A stretch of DNA of 64,000 bases. Origin: Debaryomyces hansenii CBS767 (taxonomy: Eukaryota > Ascomycota > Pichiomycetes > Serinales > Debaryomycetaceae). Each line of letters begins with the position of its first letter. Position 1 is the stretch's first letter. The notes under the pieces are model-generated. The model was given only the letters and a program-made list of their open reading frames with translations, had not been told where the DNA came from and made no database searches. Shown piece by piece: positions 11,701 to 20,768 of the stretch. A program made the position numbers and the translations under genes. Location: the NCBI RefSeq assembly GCF_000006445.2, contig NC_006048.2:992001-1056000 (forward strand), given 5' to 3'.

Positions 11701-12398
11701 AGAAGCAGAAGCTTGCCTTCCTCTGGGGATATGCGATAGTATCTTAACGAATAATTATACTGAAAATCTCGATAAAGCACCGCTAGTGTATCCTCAAATT
11801 TATTTGTATTCTGTAAAATCACCATTTGGTGAACTACAATATTCCCAATAGCCGTAGTATTTGCATTCCACGCATCATTGCGCGGGACATTCTTTTTACC
11901 ACGCTTATTCGTAGTATCCACTAGTAACGTATCAAATTTGGTATCCTTATTGAGAACCAATAGCTGAATCATTCCTTGGAAACAATGCACTATAAAATAC
12001 CCCGATTCTTCAGTAAATTTGGACATCATAATGGGCTCTACATCAAGCAATTGCTGCTGACCACTTCCATTAAGAACCGCTCCATTAATACGAACAAAAT
12101 TCTCCGTTTCCTGATTATATCCGATATAGAATAATGCATTTGACTCAGTAAGAACCATAAGCCATTCATTCTTCAATTGTGGCGGCTGGAACGGAATTAC
12201 AGCCAGCAATGGTTCGTCTATAGTTAATACATCTTTTAATTCAAGACATGGCTCTTCTGATTCCGTATGTACAACATAAAACTCCAATTGATTAACCTTA
12301 TTCACAACTAGCGATGCCTTTTGCTTGGTAAAAATATTAGCGTATACAGAGCGATTGATGCAGTTGGGAGGCCTTATTTCCGACAACAAATAGTTCAT
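8766..12398 (-). CDS. MMS1: DDB1/CPSF160-family beta-propeller protein, probable Mms1-type ubiquitin ligase adaptor
   Basis: This is a 1210-residue protein with no predicted membrane segment, dominated by beta-strand-like repeats. Its beginning (MNYLLSEIRPPNCINRSVYA) and the segments RTLLTCGGGYDSGEFRKVHN (residues about 415-435) and FFASSKLSQSILFEIL (residues about 370-385) align in order with the DDB1 propellers. The end carries a helical segment, FGMFDLAIIRKWL, similar to the DDB1/CPSF-A C terminus. In yeasts the DDB1-like member is Mms1, which joins the cullin Rtt101 to Mms22 or Crt10 in replication-fork repair. Cft1 and Rse1 belong to the same superfamily, but their starts look different. 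Family membership is well supported; the Mms1 identity is an inference. Confidence 0.6.
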   Translation of the reverse strand: MNYLLSEIRPPNCINRSVYANIFTKQKASLVVNKVNQLEFYVVHTESEEPCLELKDVLTIDEPLLAVIPFQPPQLKNEWLMVLTESNALFYIGYNQETENFVRINGAVLNGSGQQQLLDVEPIMMSKFTEESGYFIVHCFQGMIQLLVLNKDTKFDTLLVDTTNKRGKKNVPRNDAWNANTTAIGNIVVHQMVILQNTNKFEDTLAVLYRDFQYNYSLRYYRISPEEGKLLLLIQFEEFDEPPTCIIAPKTGGLLVLTSLHIFYFANPMVNLQLKNEGDSIFLSRNGEQQLVVKKLDSSSYSELMTSSFTNYTIIDDNRILVVTNTGMSYIIYFDSKFNGKRAEVISSISLIELGMTTVASDVHHIDKNIFFASSKLSQSILFEILQQKPFINVSQFIPSSPPLLNIDTKFTGMQRTLLTCGGGYDSGEFRKVHNNIFELTCIKQFGTALDTSQILLLNVQNKTYHIATKDMNGKINGEYLLEAKGSNSAFRKLGDFQCGVPELVLNQRIIDGDRISATEQGCYINNQAVTNERIFYCKIMESGTFVYLTSKNEIYMQKGTHIIKRFNLASEFKQVTEIDLVHICDNRFLLLAAFDDGSYELHMISEDLPKAKILLQEAVFDSTNGISSCAILLEDNVVSSSIWLLFLSGNGSVGQVYFDLNTEVNNKQTVISQCASGLPYRFFKSKNNNILMADTNQIFGLFIDETNFYKLVPIAEVNNINNIIFLNEEELLVSTSINKVTLYSLKKDSSKYANDTIMYSNLSNTKSLHIPHSNLSILICFENKINSINGEYQKYSYLKLIDDSSMNVVDIFDFANNSSWDIVDICMVPSGMELMIPKHSFVILSNSPNKNEILLIFHIKKNKIKRLSLIDILGLSDGSELISQTVRLIDCDKLKFIVGGNITFIVDLIYDPDRSNLVWQLLTGSIVQLPIYALGAISTDKYIIMGDIMKGLYIGELNYPTDDDHESETNEAHIKLSMLKIRCSFDPYFLSSFDAVKNIEDQTEVIFGDSLGNLSSLQINPDNNEADQTFAFNIGEQINIIKVIDHSAQKQNFALKFDKVNEIKPLLHTTAVIGTVNGGLYCVSKVVQESREDIEKILVKCQAELISYLKTLTLTNKTTKALNYSNWLSTKDWRTLSKNESGNYIRKDAFGMFDLAIIRKWLKRDHQLNNSGQRNKTDEELLNDMKTSLKVCYKNKRLLQRLVYESSLL

Positions 12399-12684
12399 TC
12401 TATATCAAATAGAGAAACCGTATGTACAACTGCCTAGTGTTCCATTCTAATATCCAGTTAAAGATGATATAGCCTTATACCCTACTGAAAAGAGCTTTGC
12501 AATCAAATGGTCGTGTGAATACTATTTTGATAAATTGCAAATCAAATCTCCTTTGTGGCTATGATAAGGGTCCTTCTTGAAGCTGAAATTAAATAAGGCA
12601 AACTACGATAGATTGATATTATAGACGCTATCTTGAACCCGTGACCATTTTAGTTACTATTGATATCACATTGAGTAAGCATTC

Positions 12685-15432
12685 ATGCTACGTAGAAAAA
12701 GTGGTACTTCGGGGACACCACCTACGAGTCAATTCAAAAACCCCGATTCCAACTCGAAGAATGGAGTTAGCAGATCAAATTCTCAATGGAAATTGTTGGA
12801 TAGATTCAAACCTCAGAACCCTCCCCTTAAGTCATCTTCTACTAGTCAGATATCAGAGGAAAATAGTAGCAGCATCAAAAAAGGGTCACATCAAGGACTG
12901 CTGCATAAAGGGGAAGTATGCATCAAGAACTGCAAGTGTTGTGGAACAGTTGTATCATATTCGGGCGGGAAACATAAATTTCGTTGTTCTGTTTGTAATA
13001 CCACTAATGTTATCATAAATGAACCAAGATGTCAACCAGATCCGAGCACATATCCTCACGTATTATCGTTCAGAAGGGTGAAGAAAATGCTTGATATATG
13101 TGTGCATGATGCAGACGAGGCATGTAGACAAGGCAATTCTAAGTCGACACATGAAATATTTGAACCTCTTTCTAGTTACCTATTTCTGGCCTTCAAGTCA
13201 TATCCATGCTTGAATAATTCCTTTAAAGTCAAAAAATCCAGTAAGAAAATCCACTACTCAACTGCAAATTTGAACATGGAAGACATTAGGTCAATGTTCA
13301 TACTTTTGACTCATTTGCCTACCAAGAGGCCATTGTATAGTGCATTGAGCGGGGCGTGTGAGTTGTTGAAACGGGTGGAAGTGTATCAGGATGATGATGC
13401 TAGGAATTTGCTTTGGCTATTGATTCTTTTGGAAATTCCATTTCTTTCGAATGCATTGGTGAATTACGAAAAAGGTACTTCCACCAAGATTACCTCAATG
13501 ATAGACGTACCTGAGATTAAGACCCTATGTTATGATATTTTGAAAAGGGTGTTTGGGATTATGGCGCAATTCAATTCTACGTCGCAGAATAACTATATAG
13601 CCAGTTGGTTTTCAAAACTCAACAAACGGGAATTTCTGTCTAAGGTTGATCTCATAAATCTATATATAACATTCCATCTTAAGAAATATTTTCATATTGC
13701 TAATAACCCACATTTGTCTAGAAGAAAAAGTCTGAGCTCGTCTTCTCGACCTCATGAACATCCTACTGATTACGAATACTTGGACAATATCGAATTGAAA
13801 AACGAACTTGAAGAAATACCCCCCTCAGATTTCCGACCTCCTAGTCATCTTCATCCATCGGTGAACCAAATACCAAGTAGGTCAATTTTATCTAGATCGA
13901 AATCTAGGAAGGAATCGGTTGTGAAAATAAAAATACATCAATATGCCAATGATTGGCATTTGAAGACTGCTGCAATATTCCTTTCAACTTTCATAAGGGC
14001 GAATTATATACGCGATGATAGCGAAAGGTTACTGGTTAGTATATTTTACAATTCATTGCTTGATTTTGCTAATATTAAACTAGACTTTGATTCGTGGCAG
14101 AGTAACAAAAAATCTAACGTTAAGCCGCCAAATGATCTTCAAGAACCGGAGCTACAAACTGTAATTGACTATATCCATGGTCATAATAATTCGTTCAAAT
14201 TTAACGAATCATCTTCGTATTTTTTTTGCCAATACCCGTTTTTGATATCGTTAGGAAGTAAAATATCCATATTGGAATATGAGGCTAGAAGACAAATGGA
14301 AAGAAAAGCAGAGGAAGCATTTATAAACTCTCTTGACAAGAGGATTGCAATTGATGTCTATTTCAAAGTTAGGGTCCGCCGGGAATACATCGTTCAGGAT
14401 TCACTTAGATGCATTAAAATGAATCCTACCAATCTAAAGAAAAGTTTAAGAGTACAGTTCATTGACGAACCAGGAGTCGATGCAGGCGGAATCAAGAAGG
14501 AGTGGTTTTTATTGTTAACCAGAGAGTTATTCAGTCCCCAGGCGGGAATATTTGTAAATATCGAAGACTCCAATCTCTTGTGGTTTAACGTTGTGCCTAT
14601 TGAGAACTATGAGATGTACTATTTATTTGGAGCTATTTTGGGCTTAGCAATTTACAATTCTACCATATTAAATCTAAAATTCCCTACTGCCCTATATAAG
14701 CTACTTCTAGGCAAGCCGGTGGACCTCAGCGATTACCAGAAACTATACCCTGTATCTGCTTCAAACTTGTTAAAACTTAGGGAGTACAGTAACGAGGAAT
14801 TGATGACCATGGAACTAACGTTTGAAGTTTCATACACCGATTTTCTCGGCAAGGTTCACACCAAGCAATTGATACCCAAAGGCACAAATACTATAGTCAC
14901 GGTCGAAAACAGAGAGAAGTATATCGAGAAGTACGCCAAATTCTTCATGTATGACGGCATAACCAACCAAGTGAATTTCTTTGTCAAAGGCTTCTCCAAT
15001 GTCATCGGTGGAAATGCCTTGTCGCTCTTCCTGCCCCAAGAAATCGAATTATTGCTTTGCGGTAGCGACGAGGAAAAAATTGATGTCGCCATCCTCAGAT
15101 CCATAACTAAATACTCCGGCTGGAAGGACAACGACCACGCCACAAACTCGTCCCCAGTCAAATGGTTCTGGGAATACATGGACAATCTATCCTACAAACA
15201 ACACAAAAAGGTCTTGGCCTTCGTTACCGGTTCCGACAGAGTGCCAGCAACTGGTATACAGAATTTGAATTTCAGGATAAGCAGACTAGCAAACGGCAAT
15301 GACAGTAACAGATTGCCAGTTGCTCACACTTGCTTCAATGAACTCGCATTGTATGAGTACTCATCCAGAGAAAAAATGTTGTCCAAATTGACGACAGCTG
15401 TGAACGAGAGTTCGGGCTTTGGTATTAAATAA
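12685..15432 (+). CDS. HUL4: HECT-domain E3 ubiquitin ligase Hul4
   Basis: The protein has 915 residues; S. cerevisiae Hul4 has 892. After a basic, Ser-rich N terminus there is a zinc-ribbon-like site with Cys83-x2-Cys86 and Cys101-x2-Cys104. The C-terminal third is a HECT domain beginning near residue 570, with FIDEPGVDAGGIKKEWF and YYLFGAILGLAIYNSTIL. The catalytic cysteine is Cys883 in PVAHTCFNEL, 32 residues before the end, as in all HECT ligases. Hul4 is a nuclear ligase linked in S. cerevisiae to turnover of misfolded or chromatin-associated proteins and RNA surveillance. The start is the first ATG of the frame (MLRRKSG). Third-codon positions become noticeably C-rich over roughly 14,860-15,260. 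Confidence 0.92.
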   Translation: MLRRKSGTSGTPPTSQFKNPDSNSKNGVSRSNSQWKLLDRFKPQNPPLKSSSTSQISEENSSSIKKGSHQGLLHKGEVCIKNCKCCGTVVSYSGGKHKFRCSVCNTTNVIINEPRCQPDPSTYPHVLSFRRVKKMLDICVHDADEACRQGNSKSTHEIFEPLSSYLFLAFKSYPCLNNSFKVKKSSKKIHYSTANLNMEDIRSMFILLTHLPTKRPLYSALSGACELLKRVEVYQDDDARNLLWLLILLEIPFLSNALVNYEKGTSTKITSMIDVPEIKTLCYDILKRVFGIMAQFNSTSQNNYIASWFSKLNKREFLSKVDLINLYITFHLKKYFHIANNPHLSRRKSLSSSSRPHEHPTDYEYLDNIELKNELEEIPPSDFRPPSHLHPSVNQIPSRSILSRSKSRKESVVKIKIHQYANDWHLKTAAIFLSTFIRANYIRDDSERLLVSIFYNSLLDFANIKLDFDSWQSNKKSNVKPPNDLQEPELQTVIDYIHGHNNSFKFNESSSYFFCQYPFLISLGSKISILEYEARRQMERKAEEAFINSLDKRIAIDVYFKVRVRREYIVQDSLRCIKMNPTNLKKSLRVQFIDEPGVDAGGIKKEWFLLLTRELFSPQAGIFVNIEDSNLLWFNVVPIENYEMYYLFGAILGLAIYNSTILNLKFPTALYKLLLGKPVDLSDYQKLYPVSASNLLKLREYSNEELMTMELTFEVSYTDFLGKVHTKQLIPKGTNTIVTVENREKYIEKYAKFFMYDGITNQVNFFVKGFSNVIGGNALSLFLPQEIELLLCGSDEEKIDVAILRSITKYSGWKDNDHATNSSPVKWFWEYMDNLSYKQHKKVLAFVTGSDRVPATGIQNLNFRISRLANGNDSNRLPVAHTCFNELALYEYSSREKMLSKLTTAVNESSGFGIK

Positions 15433-15526
15433 CTTATAACACCTACATAGTTCAGTATATGACCCCTAATACCCAATTTCCCCTGCCAGTATTTGCAATC
15501 GAACTATATAGGCGAACGGATTTGAC

Positions 15527-15583
15527 TATCACGTGATATATAATTTGTTACCCGGTTTGAAGCGAATCCTCTTTCGAGCCAAT
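15527..15583 (+). promoter_or_regulatory. RIP1 promoter: Cbf1-type CACGTG palindrome and CCAAT box
   Basis: TATCACGTGATA (15527-15538) is a perfect 12-base palindrome with a CACGTG core, the binding sequence of Cbf1-type bHLH factors. CCAAT (15579-15583) matches the Hap2/3/5 site. Both lie 110-165 bases upstream of the RIP1 start, which fits a respiratory gene. The assignment is by motif only. Confidence 0.5.
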
Positions 15584-15689
15584 TAAAAAAGCTCAAAAAC
15601 AAATTTTGAACTTTAGTGACTTTTATACTTACATAAACTGGTAGAAAACGTATCACAACAATTTATTTAATTGTATACTTTAATTAAAG

Positions 15690-16471
15690 ATGTCATCCCT
15701 TGCTTTTAGATCTTTAAGAAATGGATTAGGATTGAAGAGTATGTAACAATACAAGAAAATTGAAATGATGAGGTGTTGATATACTTGTTTCTAATAGTGA
15801 AAAATTTGGTAGCGGGTAATTGAAACAACTTCATTATTAGACGTACATTGTGAACAATATATACTAACATAATTATAGGTTCCGTCAGAACTTTATCCAC
15901 CACTACTTCTGCATTGTCCAAGTACGACCAACCAGACTTTAGCAGTTACTTAAACAATAGATCTCAAGAAAAGAACCGTAACTTCACTTACTTCATGGTG
16001 GGTTCTATGGGATTATTGGGTACTGTTGGTGCCAAGTCTACCGTTGAATCTTTCTTGTCTTCTTTATCCGCATCTGCCGATGTTTTAGCTATGGCTAAGG
16101 TTGAAGTCAAGTTGGGTGCTATTCCAGAAGGTAAGAATGTTATTGTGAAGTGGCAAGGTAAGCCAGTTTTCATCAGACACAGAACACAAGATGAAATCGA
16201 CGAGGCTAATGAAGTTAAGGTTGCTAATTTGAGAGATCCAGAAACCGATGCTGACCGTGTCAAGAAGCCTGAATGGTTAGTTATGTTGGGTATCTGTACT
16301 CATTTGGGTTGTGTTCCAATCGGTGAAGCCGGTGATTTTGGTGGTTGGTTCTGTCCTTGTCATGGTTCTCACTACGATATCTCTGGTAGAATTAGAAGAG
16401 GTCCAGCTCCATTGAACTTGGAAATTCCAGCTTACGATTTCACTGACGACGAAACCTTAATGGTCGGTTAA
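15690..16471 (+). CDS. RIP1: Rieske iron-sulfur subunit of mitochondrial complex III (spliced)
   Basis: The gene is join(15690..15738, 15879..16471) and gives 213 residues; yeast Rip1 has 215. The donor GTATGT is at 15739, TACTAAC at 15862-15868 and the acceptor ends at 15878. The N terminus MSSLAFRSLRNGLGLKSS is a mitochondrial presequence rich in Arg, Ser and Leu. A single membrane anchor (FMVGSMGLLGTVGA) follows. The C-terminal Rieske domain has both cluster-binding boxes: CTHLGC (Cys156, His158, Cys161) and CPCHGSH (Cys175, His178). The protein carries the 2Fe-2S cluster that passes electrons from ubiquinol to cytochrome c1. The exon-2 reading frame has no ATG at its start, so the upstream exon is required. 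Confidence 0.96.
15739..15878 (+). other. RIP1 intron
   Basis: This 140-nt intron has donor GTATGT, branch TACTAAC (15862-15868) and acceptor TAG. It interrupts the presequence-coding part after the first base of codon 17. Confidence 0.93.
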
Positions 16472-18657
16472 ATCTGTTTGCAAGAATGAATCGAGCAAAC
16501 TGAGGCACAGTGATTGTGCACGGAGAGAAGGGAATATCTGAATTCATGTTCATAGGTGATACTAAGTTGTTTAATTTTAAAGAATTATATTTATTTTTCA
16601 AACCATAACGTTATACATTTATTATATATTGCTGCTTTTATATATAGTATATTATACTATAAATTACTAGTTCTTATTGGTTAATGATTTTATTTAGTTT
16701 TTTTAGTTTTTTTGTATATTGGTAATATACTGCATTAGATAAAATAGAACAGTACAATCATCTAGTCGGTCAGTTTGTTTTCGTCTGGGATGTCATTTCA
16801 AAAATCGAAATCACATTCAAGGACATGACATCGCAGCTCATATAATGTTCGTTTTCCTTTTCGGAATAGTCAATTTTATTCGCCTTGTCGCGGTACTTTA
16901 AGTACATCAAGTTTCTGCTGAATTATTCTACAATGTTAAACATCGTCCATCATAAATTTTTCTTTCCATCCTGTGTTTGTTTATATTGGTAATCACATAG
17001 AAACATGTATAATAAATTTGACCTGAACTATTTGAATAATGTAGCTCGGTGAATTCGGGGACATTGATGTCCATATGGCTTTCATGAAATGTAAGTGTTA
17101 ACAAATTGACATGCAAATATATTTCCGAGAGTTATTGAACCCGGACGACCAGTTGATCAAAGGCTATCCAAGAGTTTTGATAGGAATTGACGATCTATGT
17201 TTAAAAACATACTAATGTGAAATTATGAGTTACGACAGCTTCTAGCTCCAATAGTTGGTACTTCAAACAAGACAGATGGTTAATTCAATATCGGCGTCAT
17301 TATCATACAATTAGTCTGTCTGTCATAACGAAATACCTAGATCAACGATGATTGCATTACCATCGATAACGAAGATATCTATGAAAGAATGAAACTCCAA
17401 TAAGACATAATGCACAATACTAATGTAAAAGTGCACAGTGACATAGCTAGGACAAAAAATACTAAAGTACTTCATACAATTTGAGAATAGTGCATTAGCT
17501 GAGGAAAGAATTTTACGAAGGTTAAATAAATTTTGCAAATATACGTCAAACTTATATGGAAGTATATTCGCTGCATGCTAAGAAGTGTTATCTAAAGAAT
17601 TGATATAGAATAGGTAAGGGAAAACAAGCCAAAGTTATCTGGTTGATACAGCTTGTCGATTATGAGATTCTATACTAGCTTAGAATTGATACCCCCTGTT
17701 CCCCACCAATAGTGTTCAAATAACAACCAATGGCTCTATCCTTAAGTAGCCATTTATTTATTTAGTTCTTGTAGTAATCTATTGATTGATAAAAAACACA
17801 TATTAATAATAACAGCGGTATAAGAGAATATTAATCAAACTTGGATAAATATCATTGCTCTCTGTACAATAATGTGATGATTTGAGAAGATTAGGATTAC
17901 TTAATTAGGTCTTACTATTATAGAAAATATAATTGCTTGAACTTGCAATACATGAATGTTAACCTATTGTATCTTAAACCAATTATATCTGGAGATGAAT
18001 TTTGTCCCTAACTCAAAGAAATACCTTTCAGTCTTCAATTTGATTTTTATCTTCTCAGATTAATTGCATACTCTTAATCAAATATCTGAAGTAGTAAGAA
18101 GTATTTTCGCAATATATTTTGCAGCCATTTTAATTTTCTCAAAATCAAGTGGTACGCTCATTGAATATCTTCCCTTTACTCAAGCTATTCCTGGTTGCGA
18201 TCGGTTAAAATATTTATTGGAACTTAAATGTCTGACTAATATGATAGGCTACATCTAGTAAGGGGCTCCAATTGCTATTCTGTAAATATTATGCACAGGA
18301 GTTATTTCTCACTCTGTTAGCGCTATCTTTTTGGCGGAACAGAAAGTCTAATTTATTACGACTAAAACGCAGAATACAAATAGTAATAATAACACTTCAA
18401 AGGACTACTTGTTTTTATATGCTACATGTTTTTACTCGTTTCCGTATGTCTTTACGTGCATCTATAAGTGCCCATTTTAAGTTCAATCAGTTAAAAAATC
18501 AAAATCGGGTAACTGTGAGAAATATATTCCCATTTGTGTAGCCGTAAATATGGTACATATAAATACACTAGAGCTACAACTACGAAAACATATATGTAAA
18601 ATATATTATATTCAAGTATTATATATTGAATTAATTACTTTCTCAATTTCGTTTTAG
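16472..18657. other. Gene-poor 2.2-kb region with only relic-like short frames
   Basis: No intact gene is supported here. Several short frames look protein-like but are broken. One on the minus strand (about 16,780-16,920) includes NLMYLKYRDKANKIDYSEKE and ends in a stop. One at 16,928-17,116 on the minus strand contains HESHMDINVPEFTELHY. A 34-codon plus-strand frame at 17,111-17,215 contains GYPRVLIGIDDLCLKTY. They may be decayed genes or mobile-element relics, but none could be matched to a family. No LTR pair or tRNA was recognised. The 3' edge may contain the first exon and intron of the next gene. Confidence 0.4.
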
Positions 18658-19223
18658 TTGACCAGACAAGCGCAACAGATAGCATATTTCAGCAAGTTCC
18701 TGAAATAATTAGCCAAAATATCATTAAACTTGTGGATGACAGGATAAGCTCAGAAGTTCCACGAGTTGTTCAGTCCATGTCGGAACCACCTCAGTGGTTT
18801 TTAGATGGTATTAATTCAGTCAAGGATGAAATAAAGTCAGTCAAGGATGAGCTCAAGGAAGATATTAGTATTCTTAGTAGAGACGTGAATGATCTAACCA
18901 TTTCAACGAATACTGGTTTCCGTATGATACAGTACAAACTTGCTCTTTTGGATAATGTAACCAGAAGAAATAATGGTTATACTGTTGCCCCTGTGCCATT
19001 TATAAACTTAGAGAACACACAAGGCGAGTTACCTCCTATTGAGACTGTTCAAGATATTGACGATTTAAGTAAAGAAGACTGTCAGAAGTATTTAGATGGA
19101 TACAATACTCCATATCGCCCAAATGAAAGGATGTTGTTAAAAGTAAAATTGAGAGATGCTGTTGGTTTAATAAGTTCAAGTGATTTGAGGTATACATTTA
19201 GTAATTTCAGGGAGGAGCTTTAA
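18658..19223 (+). CDS. Mug135-like coiled-coil protein (5' end unresolved, probably spliced)
   Basis: The open frame runs from 18,630 to 19,223, but its first ATG is at 18,777 (148 residues), inside what looks like conserved protein. The residues upstream (IISQNIIKLVDDRISSEVP) are clearly protein-like. That suggests an acceptor (TTTTAG ending at 18,657) and a missing first exon. A candidate exon is 18,419-18,443, with GTATGT at 18,444 and matching phase, but no good branch site was seen. The order EPPQWF, a heptad-like coiled coil (SVKDEIKSVKDELKED), an Arg-Arg-Asn turn, a PVPF segment and a C-terminal helical part with YLDGYNTPY resembles the Mug135-like C-terminal-domain proteins that are expanded in CUG-clade yeasts. 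Their function is unknown. The family call is from memory of its pattern. Confidence 0.5.
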
Positions 19224-19783
19224 TTCTACTTAGAATAAGTGAATTTGTGTCTTCTAAATTCAAATTCTACCATTCTATTTCGTGTTTGTTTTCACTTAGT
19301 TTATTACTTTATGGTGTTTAGGGCTTCATCTGGGATTTGATATATTTTATATTTTGCTACATTTTTCATATATTTAAGATAAATAAAACAAAATAAATTA
19401 CTTTAATTATTATATTGCCAACTCTTTCCGATTCTGTTTATTTATAATGTGTGTTATTCGTCGCATACAAGTAAATCAGAAAGATTATTTGCGATACGAA
19501 CTCTTTCATTTTGGCTCTTTATTTTTAATCTCTTGCCCCATACTTAATTTCCCAAACTAAACGCTTAGAAATAGTTGATGGTGATAGTCTAAATGCCTAA
19601 TTATGCAGAGTGAAGCATATTTTTCTTTCAACATACTAAATTAAATAAGATGATCCTATATTTTTAGGAATGAGATTTCGTAACATAATATTATGCTTAT
19701 TGACATATAAATAGGCAATTAAGCCCTCTTTATTCTAGTTTTCGGGTTGGTCCTATTAAAGTTTTTTAGAGTATACCCTTCAA
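19224..19783. other. Intergenic region between two orphan genes
   Basis: About 560 bases of AT-rich sequence. A-rich and T-rich tracts near 19,375-19,420 could serve 3'-end formation of the upstream gene. A TATA-like ATATAAATAGG at about 19,705-19,715 lies some 70 bases before the next start codon. No other feature is supported. Confidence 0.35.
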
Positions 19784-20371
19784 ATGGCGTCTATGACAGA
19801 TTTAATTACGAACATTCCAGAAATTGTAGACTTTAATGAATTCGGAAGAATTAAAGAGACAATTCTGGTGATAAGTCCACGGATGTTTGACAGTTATTTA
19901 AATGAAGCTCAGAACTTAATAAACAAGATCGAAAGTCTTGCTAATATCGTTATTAACGAAACTCCTAAGGAGCCGGACGTTGAAGGTGAGGTTGTTCCTG
20001 TAAAATCATTAAAACTCTGTCTACTTCGATTCAAAAACAATATTATTACCTTCCGTCGGAAATATGTTAAATTTATTAGTGACTTTGCATTCTATCTGGA
20101 ATGTGAACTTTTACTTAATCAGGAGAAATTAATTAAAAATACTACTTGCCAGCCTGAAATACAATCAGATGTGTTTATATATACTAGGACTTTAGAAGAT
20201 TCTATTTGGAATTTCAAATCTGATTTAGAGAGCCTAATAAATTGTTCTTACTCTTTCGAAACTAGTGAAAGAGAATTGATTCCCGAAATAAACCGTTTTC
20301 GTCGAATGATAAATATATCTCAAATCAAAGTTGTTACAAATAGATTGGGATATCTTACTATCGATAATTGA
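19784..20371 (+). CDS. Hypothetical helical protein of 195 residues
   Basis: The frame starts at a clear ATG (MASMTDLITNIPEIVDF), with a TATA-like element about 70 bases upstream, and it does not overlap another gene. The protein is mostly helical, with many Leu, Ile, Asn and Glu residues and no signal peptide, membrane helix or recognisable catalytic motif. The segment RFKNNIITFRRKYVKFISDF around residues 85-105 is basic and amphipathic. I do not recognise the family. Its neighbour upstream is the Mug135-like gene and the two may form a lineage-restricted pair. The unbroken 195-codon frame in AT-rich DNA supports a real gene. Confidence 0.5.
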   Translation: MASMTDLITNIPEIVDFNEFGRIKETILVISPRMFDSYLNEAQNLINKIESLANIVINETPKEPDVEGEVVPVKSLKLCLLRFKNNIITFRRKYVKFISDFAFYLECELLLNQEKLIKNTTCQPEIQSDVFIYTRTLEDSIWNFKSDLESLINCSYSFETSERELIPEINRFRRMINISQIKVVTNRLGYLTIDN

Positions 20372-20768
20372 GATTATTTTCCTTACAAGTCTTATTTAAC
20401 TATTCTGAATAAATTGTGCTATTTGTCAGAATTTATAGCCTACATATGTTTTAAAGTCCTGATTTTTACTCCTTAAACTGGAAAAGACTTTAAATAGCTA
20501 CATATATTCGTTTACAATAATTTGTACTTTTCTATAAATATGATTACCATTACAAGATTTTTCAAGTTCTGTCAGTCCTCTCATTTGCACCCACCTACAA
20601 TATGTTATGGCTTCTCTTAACTAGAGTGTTACTACTTAAGCCGCTTAAACTAATTAGTAAATCTGTATTCCTTTATATTCTCTAAATTACAAATGAAATA
20701 TAATCCTATAAAGCAAAAATAATGTTGAAAAAAAAGTAGCGTAACAGTCATTAATGTTGTTCATATTC
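20372..20768. other. Convergent intergenic region
   Basis: About 400 AT-rich bases between the 195-residue orphan and the PIN2-like gene. Nothing beyond T-rich tracts is seen. Confidence 0.35.

Noticed and set aside
16780..17116. Minus-strand protein-like fragments that could be one broken gene
   Set aside because: There are several stops and frame changes and no family match. Described as relics within the gene-poor region, not called as a gene.
17125..17160. Possible T-arm (GGGTTCAAT on the minus strand) suggesting a tRNA
   Set aside because: The bases around the loop do not form a T-stem and no anticodon arm or acceptor stem could be built.
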